The notes under the pieces are model-generated. The model was given only the letters and a program-made list of their open reading frames with translations. It was not told the origin of the DNA and searched no databases. DNA of 64,000 nt from Nitriliruptoraceae bacterium (lineage in GTDB: Bacteria; Actinomycetota; Nitriliruptoria; Nitriliruptorales; Nitriliruptoraceae). This document shows, in pieces, positions 20,271-30,764 of this stretch. Both the position numbers and the translations under genes were made by a program. Positions within the stretch are counted from its first letter, which is position 1, and each line of letters begins with the position of its first letter. The stretch is taken from NCBI GenBank assembly GCA_003565155.1, contig PXDB01000101.1, positions 1 through 64,000 on the forward strand. The letters are read 5' to 3'.

Positions 20271-22451
20271 TCAGCGGCGCGGGCGTAGCGGCTCCCCGGA
20301 CTCCGCCTTCGCCGCGAGGCTAGCGGGAGGCGTGAAGCGGTCCCCGTAGGCGTCCGCCAGGGCCTTGCACCGCGCCACGAACCCCGTGGTCCCACCCGGG
20401 TACTGGTCGACGTACTGGGCGACACCACCGGTCCAGGCCGGGAACCCGATCCCGAAGATCGAACCGATGTTGGCGTCCTCGAAGGTCGCGATGACGCCTT
20501 CGTCGAAGCACTTGACGGTCTCGAGCGCCTCGGCGAACAGCATCCGCTCGATCAGGTCGGTCAGGGACACCTCGGCGTCCCCGCTGGTGACGTGCTCCAG
20601 CAACCCCGGCCACAGGCCGGCCCGCTTGCCGTCCGCGTCGTAGTCGTAGAAGCCGGCGCCGGCGGAGCGGCCCTCACGGCCGTGGGTCTCCACCATGGTG
20701 TCGAGCAGCGCGTAGGCGGGGTGCCGCTCGTACGGCGTGCCGTCGCGCTCCGCGGCGGCCCGGTACTCCGCCTCGATCTTGCGCGGCAGCGTCAGGGTCA
20801 ACTCGTCCATCAGCTGCAGGGGCGGGGCCGGGTAGCCGGCCTGCTCCCCGGCCCGCTCGATCGTCACCGGGTGGACGCCCTCACCGAGCATCGCGACCGC
20901 CTCGTTGAGGAAGGTGCCGATCACCCGGGAGGTGAAGAAGCCGCGGGCGTCGTTGACCACGATCGGGGTCTTCTTGATCTGCTGGACCACGTCGATGGCC
21001 TTGGCGACCGCCGCGTCGGAGGTGCGCTCGCCGCGGATGATCTCCACCAGGGGCATCTTGTCCACCGGCGAGAAGAAGTGCAGCCCGATGAAGTCCTCGG
21101 CCCGCTGGACGCCCTCCGCGAGCTCGGTGATCGGCAGGGTGGAGGTGTTGGAGCACAGCAGGGCGTCGGGGGCGACCACCGGCTCGGTCTCGCCGAACAC
21201 CGTGTGCTTGAGCGCTGTGGACTCGAACACCGCCTCGATCACGAGGTCACAGCCGGCGAGGTCCGCGTAGCTGTCGGTCGGGGTGATCCGGTCGAGGAGG
21301 GCCTGACCCTTCTCCGCGGTGACCTTGCCCCGCTCGATCCCCTTGGCGACCAGCTGCTCCGAGTAGCCCTTGCCCGTGGTCGCGGCCTCGACGGAGACGT
21401 CCTTGAGCACCACCTCGATGCCCGACCGGGCGCACTGGTAGGCGATGCCCGCCCCCATCATCCCGGCACCGAGCACCGCGACCTTGGTGGCGGCCCAGCG
21501 CTCGTGACCGTCGGGACGTGATGAGCCCTTCTCGATCGCCTGGAGATCGAAGAAGAAGGCCTGGGTCATGTTCTTGGACTGGGGCGAGTTGCAGACCAGG
21601 TCCGTGAAGTAGCGGGACTCGATGCAGGTGGCGGTCTCGAAGGGCACCTGGGCGCCTTCGTAGGCGGCGCACAGGATGCGCTGCGGCGCGTGGAGGTCGG
21701 CGCCCTTGATCTGCTTGCGCAGGTTCGCGGGGATCGCGGGGGCGTTTGCGGCGAAGGACGGCCGCGACGGGTCCCCGCCGGGCATCCGGTAGCCGTCGGT
21801 ATCCCAGGGCTGGCGCGCATCGGCGTTGGCCGCGATCCAGGTGCGGGCCGCGGCGAACATGTCCTCGGCGCCGGCCACCACCTCGTCGATCAGGCCGAGC
21901 TCGTGCGCCTTGGTGACCTTGTGCCGCTGGCCCTGGAGCAGCACGTGCATCAGCGCCGGGATGATGCCGAGCATCCGCACGGTGCGCACCACGCCGCCGC
22001 CACCCGGGAGCAGGCCGAGGGTCACCTCCGGGAGGCCGAAGACCGCCCGCGGGTCGTCGATAGCCACGCGGTGGTGGCAGGCCAGGGCCAGTTCGAGGCC
22101 GCCACCGAGCGCGGTGCCGTTCAGCGCTGCGACCACGGGCACCCCGAGGGTCTCCAGGCGACGCAGGCTGCGCTTGAGCGCCTCCACGTCGGCGAACACC
22201 TTCGCGGCGTCGTCAGGGGTGGCCCGGCTCAGCTCGTGCAGGTCGCCCCCCGCGAAGAAGGTGGGCTTGCCGGAGGTCAGGATCACCCCGGTGAGCCCCT
22301 CCTCTCCCTCGAGGCGGCGCACCGCCTCGGCGAGGTCCTGCCCGAAGCGCGCCCGCATGGTGTTGGCGCGCTGGGTCGGATCGTCCATCGTGAGGGTGAC
22401 GACGCCGTCGGCGTCACGGGCGTAACGGATGGTCTCGAGCTCGGTGGTCAC
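20271..22451 (-). CDS. Multifunctional enoyl-CoA hydratase / 3-hydroxyacyl-CoA dehydrogenase (FadB/FadJ type)
   Basis: N-terminal crotonase (ALGGGLELALACHHRVA) plus C-terminal 3HCDH (VAVLGAGMMGAGIAYQCARSGIEVVLKDVS). Confidence 0.95.
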   Translation of the reverse strand: MTTELETIRYARDADGVVTLTMDDPTQRANTMRARFGQDLAEAVRRLEGEEGLTGVILTSGKPTFFAGGDLHELSRATPDDAAKVFADVEALKRSLRRLETLGVPVVAALNGTALGGGLELALACHHRVAIDDPRAVFGLPEVTLGLLPGGGGVVRTVRMLGIIPALMHVLLQGQRHKVTKAHELGLIDEVVAGAEDMFAAARTWIAANADARQPWDTDGYRMPGGDPSRPSFAANAPAIPANLRKQIKGADLHAPQRILCAAYEGAQVPFETATCIESRYFTDLVCNSPQSKNMTQAFFFDLQAIEKGSSRPDGHERWAATKVAVLGAGMMGAGIAYQCARSGIEVVLKDVSVEAATTGKGYSEQLVAKGIERGKVTAEKGQALLDRITPTDSYADLAGCDLVIEAVFESTALKHTVFGETEPVVAPDALLCSNTSTLPITELAEGVQRAEDFIGLHFFSPVDKMPLVEIIRGERTSDAAVAKAIDVVQQIKKTPIVVNDARGFFTSRVIGTFLNEAVAMLGEGVHPVTIERAGEQAGYPAPPLQLMDELTLTLPRKIEAEYRAAAERDGTPYERHPAYALLDTMVETHGREGRSAGAGFYDYDADGKRAGLWPGLLEHVTSGDAEVSLTDLIERMLFAEALETVKCFDEGVIATFEDANIGSIFGIGFPAWTGGVAQYVDQYPGGTTGFVARCKALADAYGDRFTPPASLAAKAESGEPLRPRR

Positions 22452-22520
22452 GGCAGCTCCGTCGAGGTGGTGGCGTGTCGGTCTACGGGTCCGGTGGTGA
22501 TCATGGTGGTCGCGTGGTGG

Positions 22521-22552
22521 CGTGGTCGCGTGGTCGCGTGGTCGCGTGGCGG
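22521..22552. repeat. 8-bp tandem repeat CGTGGTCG (3 perfect copies plus CGTGGCGG)
   Basis: cgtggtcg cgtggtcg cgtggtcg cgtggcgg read directly. Confidence 0.8.
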
Positions 22553-22623
22553 CTGCGACTGCGCGGGCGGCTGGTAGCCGTCCCGGTGGGGCGATGACCG
22601 TCCCGGTGGGTGGACGGGTCCCC

Positions 22624-22674
22624 GTTGCTCCACGACATCACCCCGTGGAGGTCGGGAGAACGCCGTGGAGCAAC
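22624..22674 (-). promoter_or_regulatory. Inverted repeat in the thiolase-fadB gap (GTTGCTCCACG ... CGTGGAGCAAC) with an alternative internal 7-bp pairing
   Basis: Perfect 11-bp arms 22624-22634 and 22664-22674; internal CGTGGAG at 22644-22650 can also pair with the left arm. Confidence 0.45.
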
Positions 22675-22692
22675 CCCCGGCTGGTGCGCTTG

Positions 22693-23907
22693 TCAGCAGC
22701 GTTCGACGATCGTGGCGATGCCCATCCCGCCCCCGATGCACAGCGTCACGAGGCCGGTGGTCAGATCGCGCCGCTCCAGCTCGTCGACGATCGTGCCGAG
22801 CAGCATCGCCCCGGTCGCCCCGAGCGGGTGGCCCATGGCGATCGCCCCACCGTTGACGTTGGTCCGATCGTGGTCGACATCGAGGTCGCGCATCAGCTTC
22901 AGCGCCACCGACGCGAAGGCCTCGTTGATCTCCACCAGGTCGATGTCAGCCGGGGTCATACCTGCCTGGGCCAGGGCCTTGCGGCAGGCGGGGGCGGGCC
23001 CGGTCAGCATGATCGTGGGCTCGGAGCCGATGACGGCGGCAGCACGGATCCGGGCGCGGGGGGTCAGGTCGTGGCGGCGGCCGGCTTCCTCGGAGCCGAG
23101 CAGCACCAGTGCGGCGCCGTCGACGATGCCGGAGGAGTTGCCGGCGGTGTGCACGTGGTCGATGCGCTCCACCTCGGTGTAGCGCTGGAGGGCGACGGCG
23201 TCGAAGCCGCCCATCTCACCGATGCCGGCGAACGCCGGGTTCAGACCCGACAGGCTCTCGATGGTGGCGTCGGGGCGGACGTGCTCGTCGCGGTCGAGGA
23301 TCGTCAGGCCGTTGCGGTCACGTACCGGCAGCACCGAGCGCTCGAAGTAGCCGTTGGCCCACGCCTTGCCGGCCCGGACCTGGGACTCCAGCGCGAAGGC
23401 GTCCACGTCCTGGCGGGTGAAGCCCTCACGGGTGGCGATCAGGTCGGCGCCGATGCCCTGGGGCACGAAGCCCGTGGCCAGGTTGGTCTCCGGATCCATC
23501 GCCCAGGGGTCGCCGCCCGTGCCCATCGGCACCCGGGACATCGACTCGACACCGCCGGCGACCAGCAGGTCCTCCCAGCCGGAGCGCAGCCGGGCGGCGA
23601 CCTGGTTGATCGCCTCCAGCCCGGAGCCGCAGTACCGGTTCAGCTGCACACCGGCGACGGGCTCCGGGAGCCCGGCGGCCAGCGCCGCGGTGCGTGGCAG
23701 CACCCCACCCTGGTCACCGACGGGCCCGACGACCCCGAGGACGACGTCCTCGATGGCCGCCGGATCCATCCCGGGGTTGCGCTCCTGGAGCGCCTGCAGC
23801 AGCCCCGTGAGCAGGGTCACGGGCTTCACCTCGTGCAGCGACCCGCTCGCTTTTCCCTTCCCCCGCGGGGTGCGGATCGCGTCGTAGACGTACGCCTCGG
23901 CCATCAC
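22693..23907 (-). CDS. Acetyl-CoA C-acyltransferase (thiolase, FadA type)
   Basis: [21 protein letters not shown] (active Cys), [29 protein letters not shown]. Confidence 0.95.
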   Translation of the reverse strand: MMAEAYVYDAIRTPRGKGKASGSLHEVKPVTLLTGLLQALQERNPGMDPAAIEDVVLGVVGPVGDQGGVLPRTAALAAGLPEPVAGVQLNRYCGSGLEAINQVAARLRSGWEDLLVAGGVESMSRVPMGTGGDPWAMDPETNLATGFVPQGIGADLIATREGFTRQDVDAFALESQVRAGKAWANGYFERSVLPVRDRNGLTILDRDEHVRPDATIESLSGLNPAFAGIGEMGGFDAVALQRYTEVERIDHVHTAGNSSGIVDGAALVLLGSEEAGRRHDLTPRARIRAAAVIGSEPTIMLTGPAPACRKALAQAGMTPADIDLVEINEAFASVALKLMRDLDVDHDRTNVNGGAIAMGHPLGATGAMLLGTIVDELERRDLTTGLVTLCIGGGMGIATIVERC

Positions 23908-24070
23908 CGGCTCCTCGTGCTCGCTGTCTGGCGGTCGCCGCTGGCATCCACGTCCATCGGGGCGATCGGCCCCGCAGGCGCGGCAGCGGTCCGCACCGTC
24001 GGCACCGGCCCTCCCGCCGGCATCCGACGAGAACGGTACGCGACGATCCGTTCCGAAGTGGCATCGGTCA

Positions 24071-24093
24071 CCGCACCGAGGTGGTCGGTGCGG
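24071..24093 (-). terminator. Candidate hairpin terminator after the protease gene
   Basis: CCGCACCGA-GGTGG-TCGGTGCGG, perfect 9-bp stem, 17 nt past the stop at 24110; no clear U-tract. Confidence 0.5.
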
Positions 24094-24109
24094 CGCGGTG
24101 TCCGCCGAC

Positions 24110-24895
24110 TCAGGGGCACCCCGGCGCGGGTTCCGCTGTGCGCGCCGCCTCGACCACGCGGTTCCAGGGCGTGGCGATCCCTCTGCCCTCCGGCGTCCGG
24201 GCGTAGACCTGCCCGATCACCGCCCCGTCGTCGTCGAGCACCGGGGATCCGGACGCGCCGGCTCCCACCTCCAGGGCCAGCAGCAGGCGGGCTTCCTCGA
24301 CACGGTCGATGCGGCCCTGCCGGAAGGCCGGCCTGGCCCCGGGGAACCCGACGGTGCGGATCGACTGGCCCAGTCGGGCCTCGGGGCCACGGGGCAGCGT
24401 CGGCGGGGTGGCGTCAGCCTCGACCTGCAGCACCGCCACGTCCGCGGTGTCGGACTCCAGCACCGAGGTGACCTGGATGCCCTGGGTGCCCTCGAGGGGT
24501 TGCACGACGGTGGACCGCGCGTTCTCCACGACATGACGGTTGGTCAGGACCATGGCCTGGCCGTCCACGTCCACGGTGAAGGCGCTCCCGGTCCGCGACC
24601 GACCGATGCAGTCCACGCTGCGCACCAGCAGCAGCGACGAGGTGATCGCCGCCTCATCACCCAGCGCCGCCTCCACCTCGTCACCCGCGGCGGTGAAGGC
24701 GAGACGGTCCAGTGCCCAGCCACCTGCGGGGATCAGCATGGCCAGCACGACCACCACGCCGAGGCCGAGGCGGACACGACCGAACACGCGGGACAGGGTG
24801 GTCTGGAAGCCGTCGAGGTCGTCGTCCTCTCGGTGGTCATGAACGGCGCCATCCGGCCCGTCACCTCCGGGCCCTGCGGGGTCCTGCGGTGTCAC
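24110..24895 (-). CDS. Trypsin-like (S1C) serine protease, membrane-anchored
   Basis: [52 protein letters not shown] (His/Asp/Ser). Confidence 0.85.
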   Translation of the reverse strand: MTPQDPAGPGGDGPDGAVHDHREDDDLDGFQTTLSRVFGRVRLGLGVVVVLAMLIPAGGWALDRLAFTAAGDEVEAALGDEAAITSSLLLVRSVDCIGRSRTGSAFTVDVDGQAMVLTNRHVVENARSTVVQPLEGTQGIQVTSVLESDTADVAVLQVEADATPPTLPRGPEARLGQSIRTVGFPGARPAFRQGRIDRVEEARLLLALEVGAGASGSPVLDDDGAVIGQVYARTPEGRGIATPWNRVVEAARTAEPAPGCP

Positions 24896-25013
24896 GATGC
24901 GCGCCCTGTCAGTGGACGGCGACGGTACCCACGCCCACCTGCCGCCCGGTCCACGACCGCGACCTCCACGGTTCTCCACACCGATGACGATCACCCCTTG
25001 CGCGTGGGCTGTT

Positions 25014-25029
25014 TCGAACGTACGTTCCC
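25014..25029. promoter_or_regulatory. Candidate LexA/SOS box TCGAACGTACGTTCCC
   Basis: Perfect 12-bp palindrome GAACGTACGTTC; 10 of 12 defined positions of the actinobacterial TCGAAC-N4-GTTCGA consensus; ends 3 nt before the annotated ATG. Confidence 0.65.
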
Positions 25030-25032
25030 TCC

Positions 25033-26658
25033 ATGCTGATGGACGCCACGACCACCTCGACACCGCCACCCGAGACCGCGGGCTCTCCCTGTCCGCCCTC
25101 GACGGTCCGGACCGACGGCACACCGCGCCGTCGAGGGTGCATCGCGCGGGAGCACGGTGGGACCTACAGGGTTCCCGGGCGACCCGGCGATGCCCCCGAC
25201 GGGGCACCGGCGCGGCGTCCGGGTCGCCCGCCCGCGGCCCGGACCCCGCTTCCGGCGGCACCGGACCCGCCACCCCACCCGGTCGACGATGCGGCGTGGC
25301 GCTACGTACACGACCTCGATGGACCGCGGCCCGGCGAGGGCACGCCGCCCTTCGGTCTCCCCGTGCTCGCGGAGATCCCTGGCCTCGCGACGGTCCTCGA
25401 GCAGCTGCGGGAGTCGGATCGGCTCATCGCCCGCGCGGTGGAGGGGATCCTGCTGTTACAGGACCACGGGGACGTGGCCGGCACGACCGGGGTCTCGCTC
25501 GAGGCATGGGTGACCACCATCGCACGACGCACCCGATCCGACGCGCGCATGCTGCTCGCCGCCGCGGAGATGGTCCGTCGGCTGCCGACGTTGCGGGCGG
25601 CCTTCCAGGAGGGCCGGCTGTCGTGGGCACAGGTGCGCTCCATCGCGCTCAAGACCCGCCCGCTCCCGCGGCGCCTCGACGACAGGGTGGATACCGCGAT
25701 CGCCGCCGCCCTGGACGGCGTCGGGGGCGCGGAGCCCGACGCGGTGACGCGCGTCATCACGTGGTCCCTGGCGTCCCTGGAGCCGCAGCAGGTGGAACGC
25801 CGGGAACGGCGCGAGGAGGAGCGCGAGTTCCTCTCGCTCCAGCCACGGCTCGACGGCTCCGGTGGGCGGCTGTGGGGTGAGCTGGGACCAACCTCCTGGG
25901 CGGTCGTCGACGCGGCCCTCGGCGACGCTGGTGCGGCTGCTGCGCACCCCGGCGACGCGGACACCGCCAACGACGCGGACAGCGACGGCGACGCGGCCCC
26001 GGGCCGGGTCGCCAGGGCACGTGCCGCGCGGCTGGTCCAGCTGCTCGACGCGGAGCGTCCCGGTACCCGCGGCGCGGCGGAGCGCCGCCCGCAGCTGCTG
26101 CTGCGCGCCGACCTCGACACCCTGCTGGACCGGACGCGGACGCCGGGAACCCTGCTGACCGCGCTCCTGGGCGGCCACGTCCGCGTCAGCGGTGCCACCG
26201 CACGACGCCTGATCGACGAGCGGGGCGCGGACCTGCGCACCGTGATCCTGGACGACACGGGCGGCGTCCTCGGCGTCGGGCGACGGCAACGGGTCGCTCC
26301 GGGCTGGCTCCGTGACGCCGTGCTGGCCCTCCACGACACCTGTGCCGCTCCGGGCTGTGCGGGTTCGGCGCGGACGGCGGAGATCGACCACGCCCGACCG
26401 TGGCACCCCGTCCACCCCGACGATCTCCCGGGCACGACCGACATCGACCAGCTGGCGCCGACGTGCGGCCGGCACAACCACCGCAAGGAGCGGGACGGCT
26501 GGCGGGTCGAGCAGACCGCGGATGGACGACGCCGCTGGGTCCACCGGCGAAGTGGCCTGCAGACCGTCACCGTCCCCTCGACCTGGCGACCTGTCGGGGA
26601 CGCACCGGTCCCCGCTCCACCGTCGGGGCCGGACCCGCCCGAGCACTCCGGCGGCTGA
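25033..26658 (+). CDS. DUF222 (13E12-repeat family) protein with C-terminal HNH endonuclease domain
   Basis: LEAWVTTIARRTRSDARMLLAAAEMVRRLPTLRAAFQEGRLSWAQVRSIA (DUF222) and HDTCAAPGCAGSARTAEIDHARPW...LAPTCGRHNHRKERDGW (HNH). Confidence 0.92.
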   Translation: MLMDATTTSTPPPETAGSPCPPSTVRTDGTPRRRGCIAREHGGTYRVPGRPGDAPDGAPARRPGRPPAARTPLPAAPDPPPHPVDDAAWRYVHDLDGPRPGEGTPPFGLPVLAEIPGLATVLEQLRESDRLIARAVEGILLLQDHGDVAGTTGVSLEAWVTTIARRTRSDARMLLAAAEMVRRLPTLRAAFQEGRLSWAQVRSIALKTRPLPRRLDDRVDTAIAAALDGVGGAEPDAVTRVITWSLASLEPQQVERRERREEEREFLSLQPRLDGSGGRLWGELGPTSWAVVDAALGDAGAAAAHPGDADTANDADSDGDAAPGRVARARAARLVQLLDAERPGTRGAAERRPQLLLRADLDTLLDRTRTPGTLLTALLGGHVRVSGATARRLIDERGADLRTVILDDTGGVLGVGRRQRVAPGWLRDAVLALHDTCAAPGCAGSARTAEIDHARPWHPVHPDDLPGTTDIDQLAPTCGRHNHRKERDGWRVEQTADGRRRWVHRRSGLQTVTVPSTWRPVGDAPVPAPPSGPDPPEHSGG

Positions 26659-26700
26659 TCGGGCCTCACGACCCCGCCCCGCCGCTCGTGACCTGCGGGC

Positions 26701-28122
26701 TCACGCGATGCGTTCGACGAACCTGGCCAGCTGGGCGAGGTTGCGGACCTCCACCATGTCGTCGACGTGGCGGGCGTAGCGCACCGCGATCGAGTCCCCG
26801 GTGTCCCAGAACCGTCGGGGCTCCGGGTTGAGCCAGTACACCTGCCGGGCACGCCGCCGGATCTCCTCCAGGACCCAGGCGTTGGCCTGCCGGTGGTTGT
26901 TGCGCGCGTCACCGAGGATCAGCACGGTCGTGCGCGGTGTCAGCGAACGGCCGTACTCGCGGTGGAACTGCTCCAGGGCGCGGCCGTAGTCGGAGTGCCC
27001 GTCGAGCCACACCAGATCGGCCTCGCTGAGCACACGCCGCATCGCATCGGATGGATCCTGGTGGGCGAACCAGGGGGTGACCTCGTCGAGCGCGTCGATG
27101 AACGCGAAGGAGCGGACCGCGGCGAACTGTTCCTGCAGGGCGTGGACCAACTGGAGGGTGAAGCGGGCGAAGGAGGCCACCGACCCTGAGACGTCGCACA
27201 GCACCACCAGTTCCGGGCGATGCGGCCGTCGTGGCCGGAAGGTGGGATCGAAGGGCACGCCTCCCGTGATCAGCGAACGCCGGACGGTCCGTCGCACGTC
27301 GAGGCGACCATCCCGCCCGGTGCGACGTTTCGCCGCCACCCGGGTGGCCAGCTTGCGTGCCAGCGGGCGGACCTGCGCCTGGAGTTGCTGCTGCTCCTCA
27401 CGGTCGAGGTGGAACAGGTCACGCTCCTCGATCGGCGGACGCACGACCCGGTCAGCGACGCGGTCGACGCCGCGGTCGGCAGCGGCGTGCCGCCGGATCT
27501 CCGCATCCACCTCCTCGCGGAAGGCGCGGATCCGCTGGCGGAACTCGTCCTCGAGCAGACGCTCCTCCAGCGGCGTGAGCACCTCCTCAGCCGTGTCCTG
27601 TTCCCGCCGCAGCAGGTCGGCGAGCAGCTGCTGGACGTCGACGGCCCGGTAGACGCGGTACTGGAAGTAGGTCACCCCCCCGTCCCGACCCTCGACACGC
27701 CCGTGGCGACCCACCGCCCGGCGGGCCGCGTGACGGATGGCGGCCTCGCCCCCACCACCCAGGGCGTCGAGCAGCTCCTCATGGGTGGAGCGGGTGTCGT
27801 CGGGCGGCAGGTCGGCCGTGCCGTCGTCGCCCGGGTCGCCCGGGTCGCCGGTCACGTCCCGGGCCGGCAGGTAGAGATCGAACAGCTCGTCGAAGGTGGC
27901 CCGGTGGCTGGGCGAGGTGACCGTCACCGACGCCAGCGCGGCCCGCAGCTGTTCGCGCTCGAGCAGATCCGTGTGCCCCAGGCTGCGGACGGCGTCGATC
28001 GACTCGGCCTGGGCCGCCGGCAGGCCGGCACGTCGCAGCGCAGCGACCAGCGACAGCACACGGTCGGCGATCCCCGGCAGACCTTCCACCGGCTCACCCT
28101 GCCCCACGGGTCGCCCCCTCAC
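26701..28122 (-). CDS. VWA domain protein, CoxE-like
   Basis: ELVVLCDVSGSVASFARFTLQLVHAL (MIDAS DxSxS) ... TTVLILGDARNN; N-terminal CoxE-like helices. Confidence 0.88.
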   Translation of the reverse strand: MRGRPVGQGEPVEGLPGIADRVLSLVAALRRAGLPAAQAESIDAVRSLGHTDLLEREQLRAALASVTVTSPSHRATFDELFDLYLPARDVTGDPGDPGDDGTADLPPDDTRSTHEELLDALGGGGEAAIRHAARRAVGRHGRVEGRDGGVTYFQYRVYRAVDVQQLLADLLRREQDTAEEVLTPLEERLLEDEFRQRIRAFREEVDAEIRRHAAADRGVDRVADRVVRPPIEERDLFHLDREEQQQLQAQVRPLARKLATRVAAKRRTGRDGRLDVRRTVRRSLITGGVPFDPTFRPRRPHRPELVVLCDVSGSVASFARFTLQLVHALQEQFAAVRSFAFIDALDEVTPWFAHQDPSDAMRRVLSEADLVWLDGHSDYGRALEQFHREYGRSLTPRTTVLILGDARNNHRQANAWVLEEIRRRARQVYWLNPEPRRFWDTGDSIAVRYARHVDDMVEVRNLAQLARFVERIA

Positions 28123-28130
28123 CGCCGCCC

Positions 28131-29627
28131 TCAGCCACCGAAGGTGACCAGCGCACGTGCACCACCCTCGCCGGCGAGGACCAGCGTCGTCCCACCGTCG
28201 TGCGCGACGACATCGAGGACCGGAACGGGCACCGAGGACACCTCGGTGCCCTCCTGGACCACCACACGGTCCCCGAGCGCCGCCACGCTCCGTCCTGCCG
28301 GTGTGGTGGCGAGACCGCCCGCTCCGCCTCCCAGGGCACGCACCACACCCTCCGGGTCCTCCGCGAGGGTGGCCGCAGCCCCCTGGAGCAGCCCATCGGC
28401 GACCGTGGCCAGGCCCGCGTCGGGTGACAGGTCGACCAGGCGCAGGGTGCGCGCATCGAGGTCGCTGACCACCACCCGGGCAGCATCGCCCTCGACCGCT
28501 GCGGCAGCGACCCGTTCACCCGGGCTGAGCCCATCGACGACCCGCACGGTGCCGTCGTCGAGGTCCAGCAGCGCCAACTGGTGGTCGCCACGTGCCAACG
28601 CGTCCTGCTCGGCCTCCTCGTCAGCCTGACCGGCGCCGTCCACCTCGCGGAAGCCGACGAGCGCCGCCGCGTCGCCGACCGCCGCCACCTCAGCCCTGAG
28701 CGGCGCATCCGGAACGCGCACGCCCGCGGCTTCGAGGGCCGTGCGGTCGACGGTCCAACGCAGGCCCCCGTCGCGACGGTCGACCCCGGTGACCACCGGC
28801 ACGTCGTCACCTGGTCCCGTGCGGGTTGCCGCGACAGCGACCTCGGGCCCGAGCCGTGCCGTCAGGCGGGCTCCCACCAGACCGGCCGGGGCACCGGGGA
28901 TCTCGATGTCGGCTGCCCACCTGCGGCCGGCGACGGGGTCGCGCAGCTCGAGCTCCGCGTCGTCCCCGTCCTCCTCGATGCGGAGCAGGAGCAGCTCCCC
29001 GCCTCCGGCGTCGAGGTGGAAGGCGAGCGGGCTGCCCACGAGCGCGGTGTCCACGCACGTCAGCCCGGTCAGGTCGTCGTCGAGCGGCTGTAGCGCGTCC
29101 ACCTGACCGGTCAGGGGGTTGGCGAGGGCCAGGCTGTACAGATGCGCACCGTCACCGACGGCGACACCATCCTGGAGGTCGACGGCGCTGTCGACGACCA
29201 CACCTCCACGCCCGAACGCCGTCACCTGCGCACCGATGGCCGCGACCCCGCCGGGCACCGGTGCCAGGCCGTCCACCTCCTGGGCCGCAGCGATCGCCGT
29301 GAGGTCTCCGAGCTGCCCGCTCAGGGCCGTCAGCGCGGCCTCGAGCTCCGCAACCTGCTCCGGATCCGCGTCACCGAGCGCCTCCGCGACCGCGGCGGCA
29401 GGCGCGGTCGCGGCCAGGTCCGCGCCGGCCAGCACCTCGGCACCGGCCACGGCCTCCGGCCCGATGGTCGCGCACGCGGAACGGGCGAACAGCGCCCCAC
29501 TGACCACCCCGACGGCGACCAACGCCACCATGGCGGCGCCTGCCAGCAACAGGGTGCGCCGATCGGCGGCCATCGGATCCTCGGTCGGCGCACCAGGCGG
29601 CAGCTGTCGTCGGGGATCGGTGGTCAT
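28131..29627 (-). CDS. N-terminally anchored extracytoplasmic protein with repeated propeller-like strands
   Basis: LLLAGAAMVALVAVGVVSGALFA TM near the N-terminus; repeats such as LALLDLDDGTVRVVDGLSPGERVAAAAVEG, ARTLRLVDLSPDAGLATVADGLL. Confidence 0.65.
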   Translation of the reverse strand: MTTDPRRQLPPGAPTEDPMAADRRTLLLAGAAMVALVAVGVVSGALFARSACATIGPEAVAGAEVLAGADLAATAPAAAVAEALGDADPEQVAELEAALTALSGQLGDLTAIAAAQEVDGLAPVPGGVAAIGAQVTAFGRGGVVVDSAVDLQDGVAVGDGAHLYSLALANPLTGQVDALQPLDDDLTGLTCVDTALVGSPLAFHLDAGGGELLLLRIEEDGDDAELELRDPVAGRRWAADIEIPGAPAGLVGARLTARLGPEVAVAATRTGPGDDVPVVTGVDRRDGGLRWTVDRTALEAAGVRVPDAPLRAEVAAVGDAAALVGFREVDGAGQADEEAEQDALARGDHQLALLDLDDGTVRVVDGLSPGERVAAAAVEGDAARVVVSDLDARTLRLVDLSPDAGLATVADGLLQGAAATLAEDPEGVVRALGGGAGGLATTPAGRSVAALGDRVVVQEGTEVSSVPVPVLDVVAHDGGTTLVLAGEGGARALVTFGG

Positions 29628-29630
29628 CGC

Positions 29631-30554
<924 letters not shown>

Positions 30555-30764
30555 CTGCGGGCCGCACGGCCCGGGGAGGCTACGGCACCCCGTCGCACCA
30601 CGACCAACCCGGCCGGGGGCACCCTGCAGCCGGCAGCGAACGACCCACTACGGTGTCGCAACGGGGGATCCGGCGGGCGGCGGCCACGCCGGTACCGCCG
30701 TCACGCGCCGCAGCACCGGCCACACGACCCCGCCGCCACCAGCGACCAGCGAGGAGGACAGGGC

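Noticed and set aside
24998-25026. PafBC/RecA-NDp type damage promoter (TTGTCRGTG-N8-TAnnnT)
   Set aside because: TTGCGCGTG is present but spacing to the TA hexamer is wrong; the LexA-type palindrome fits better.
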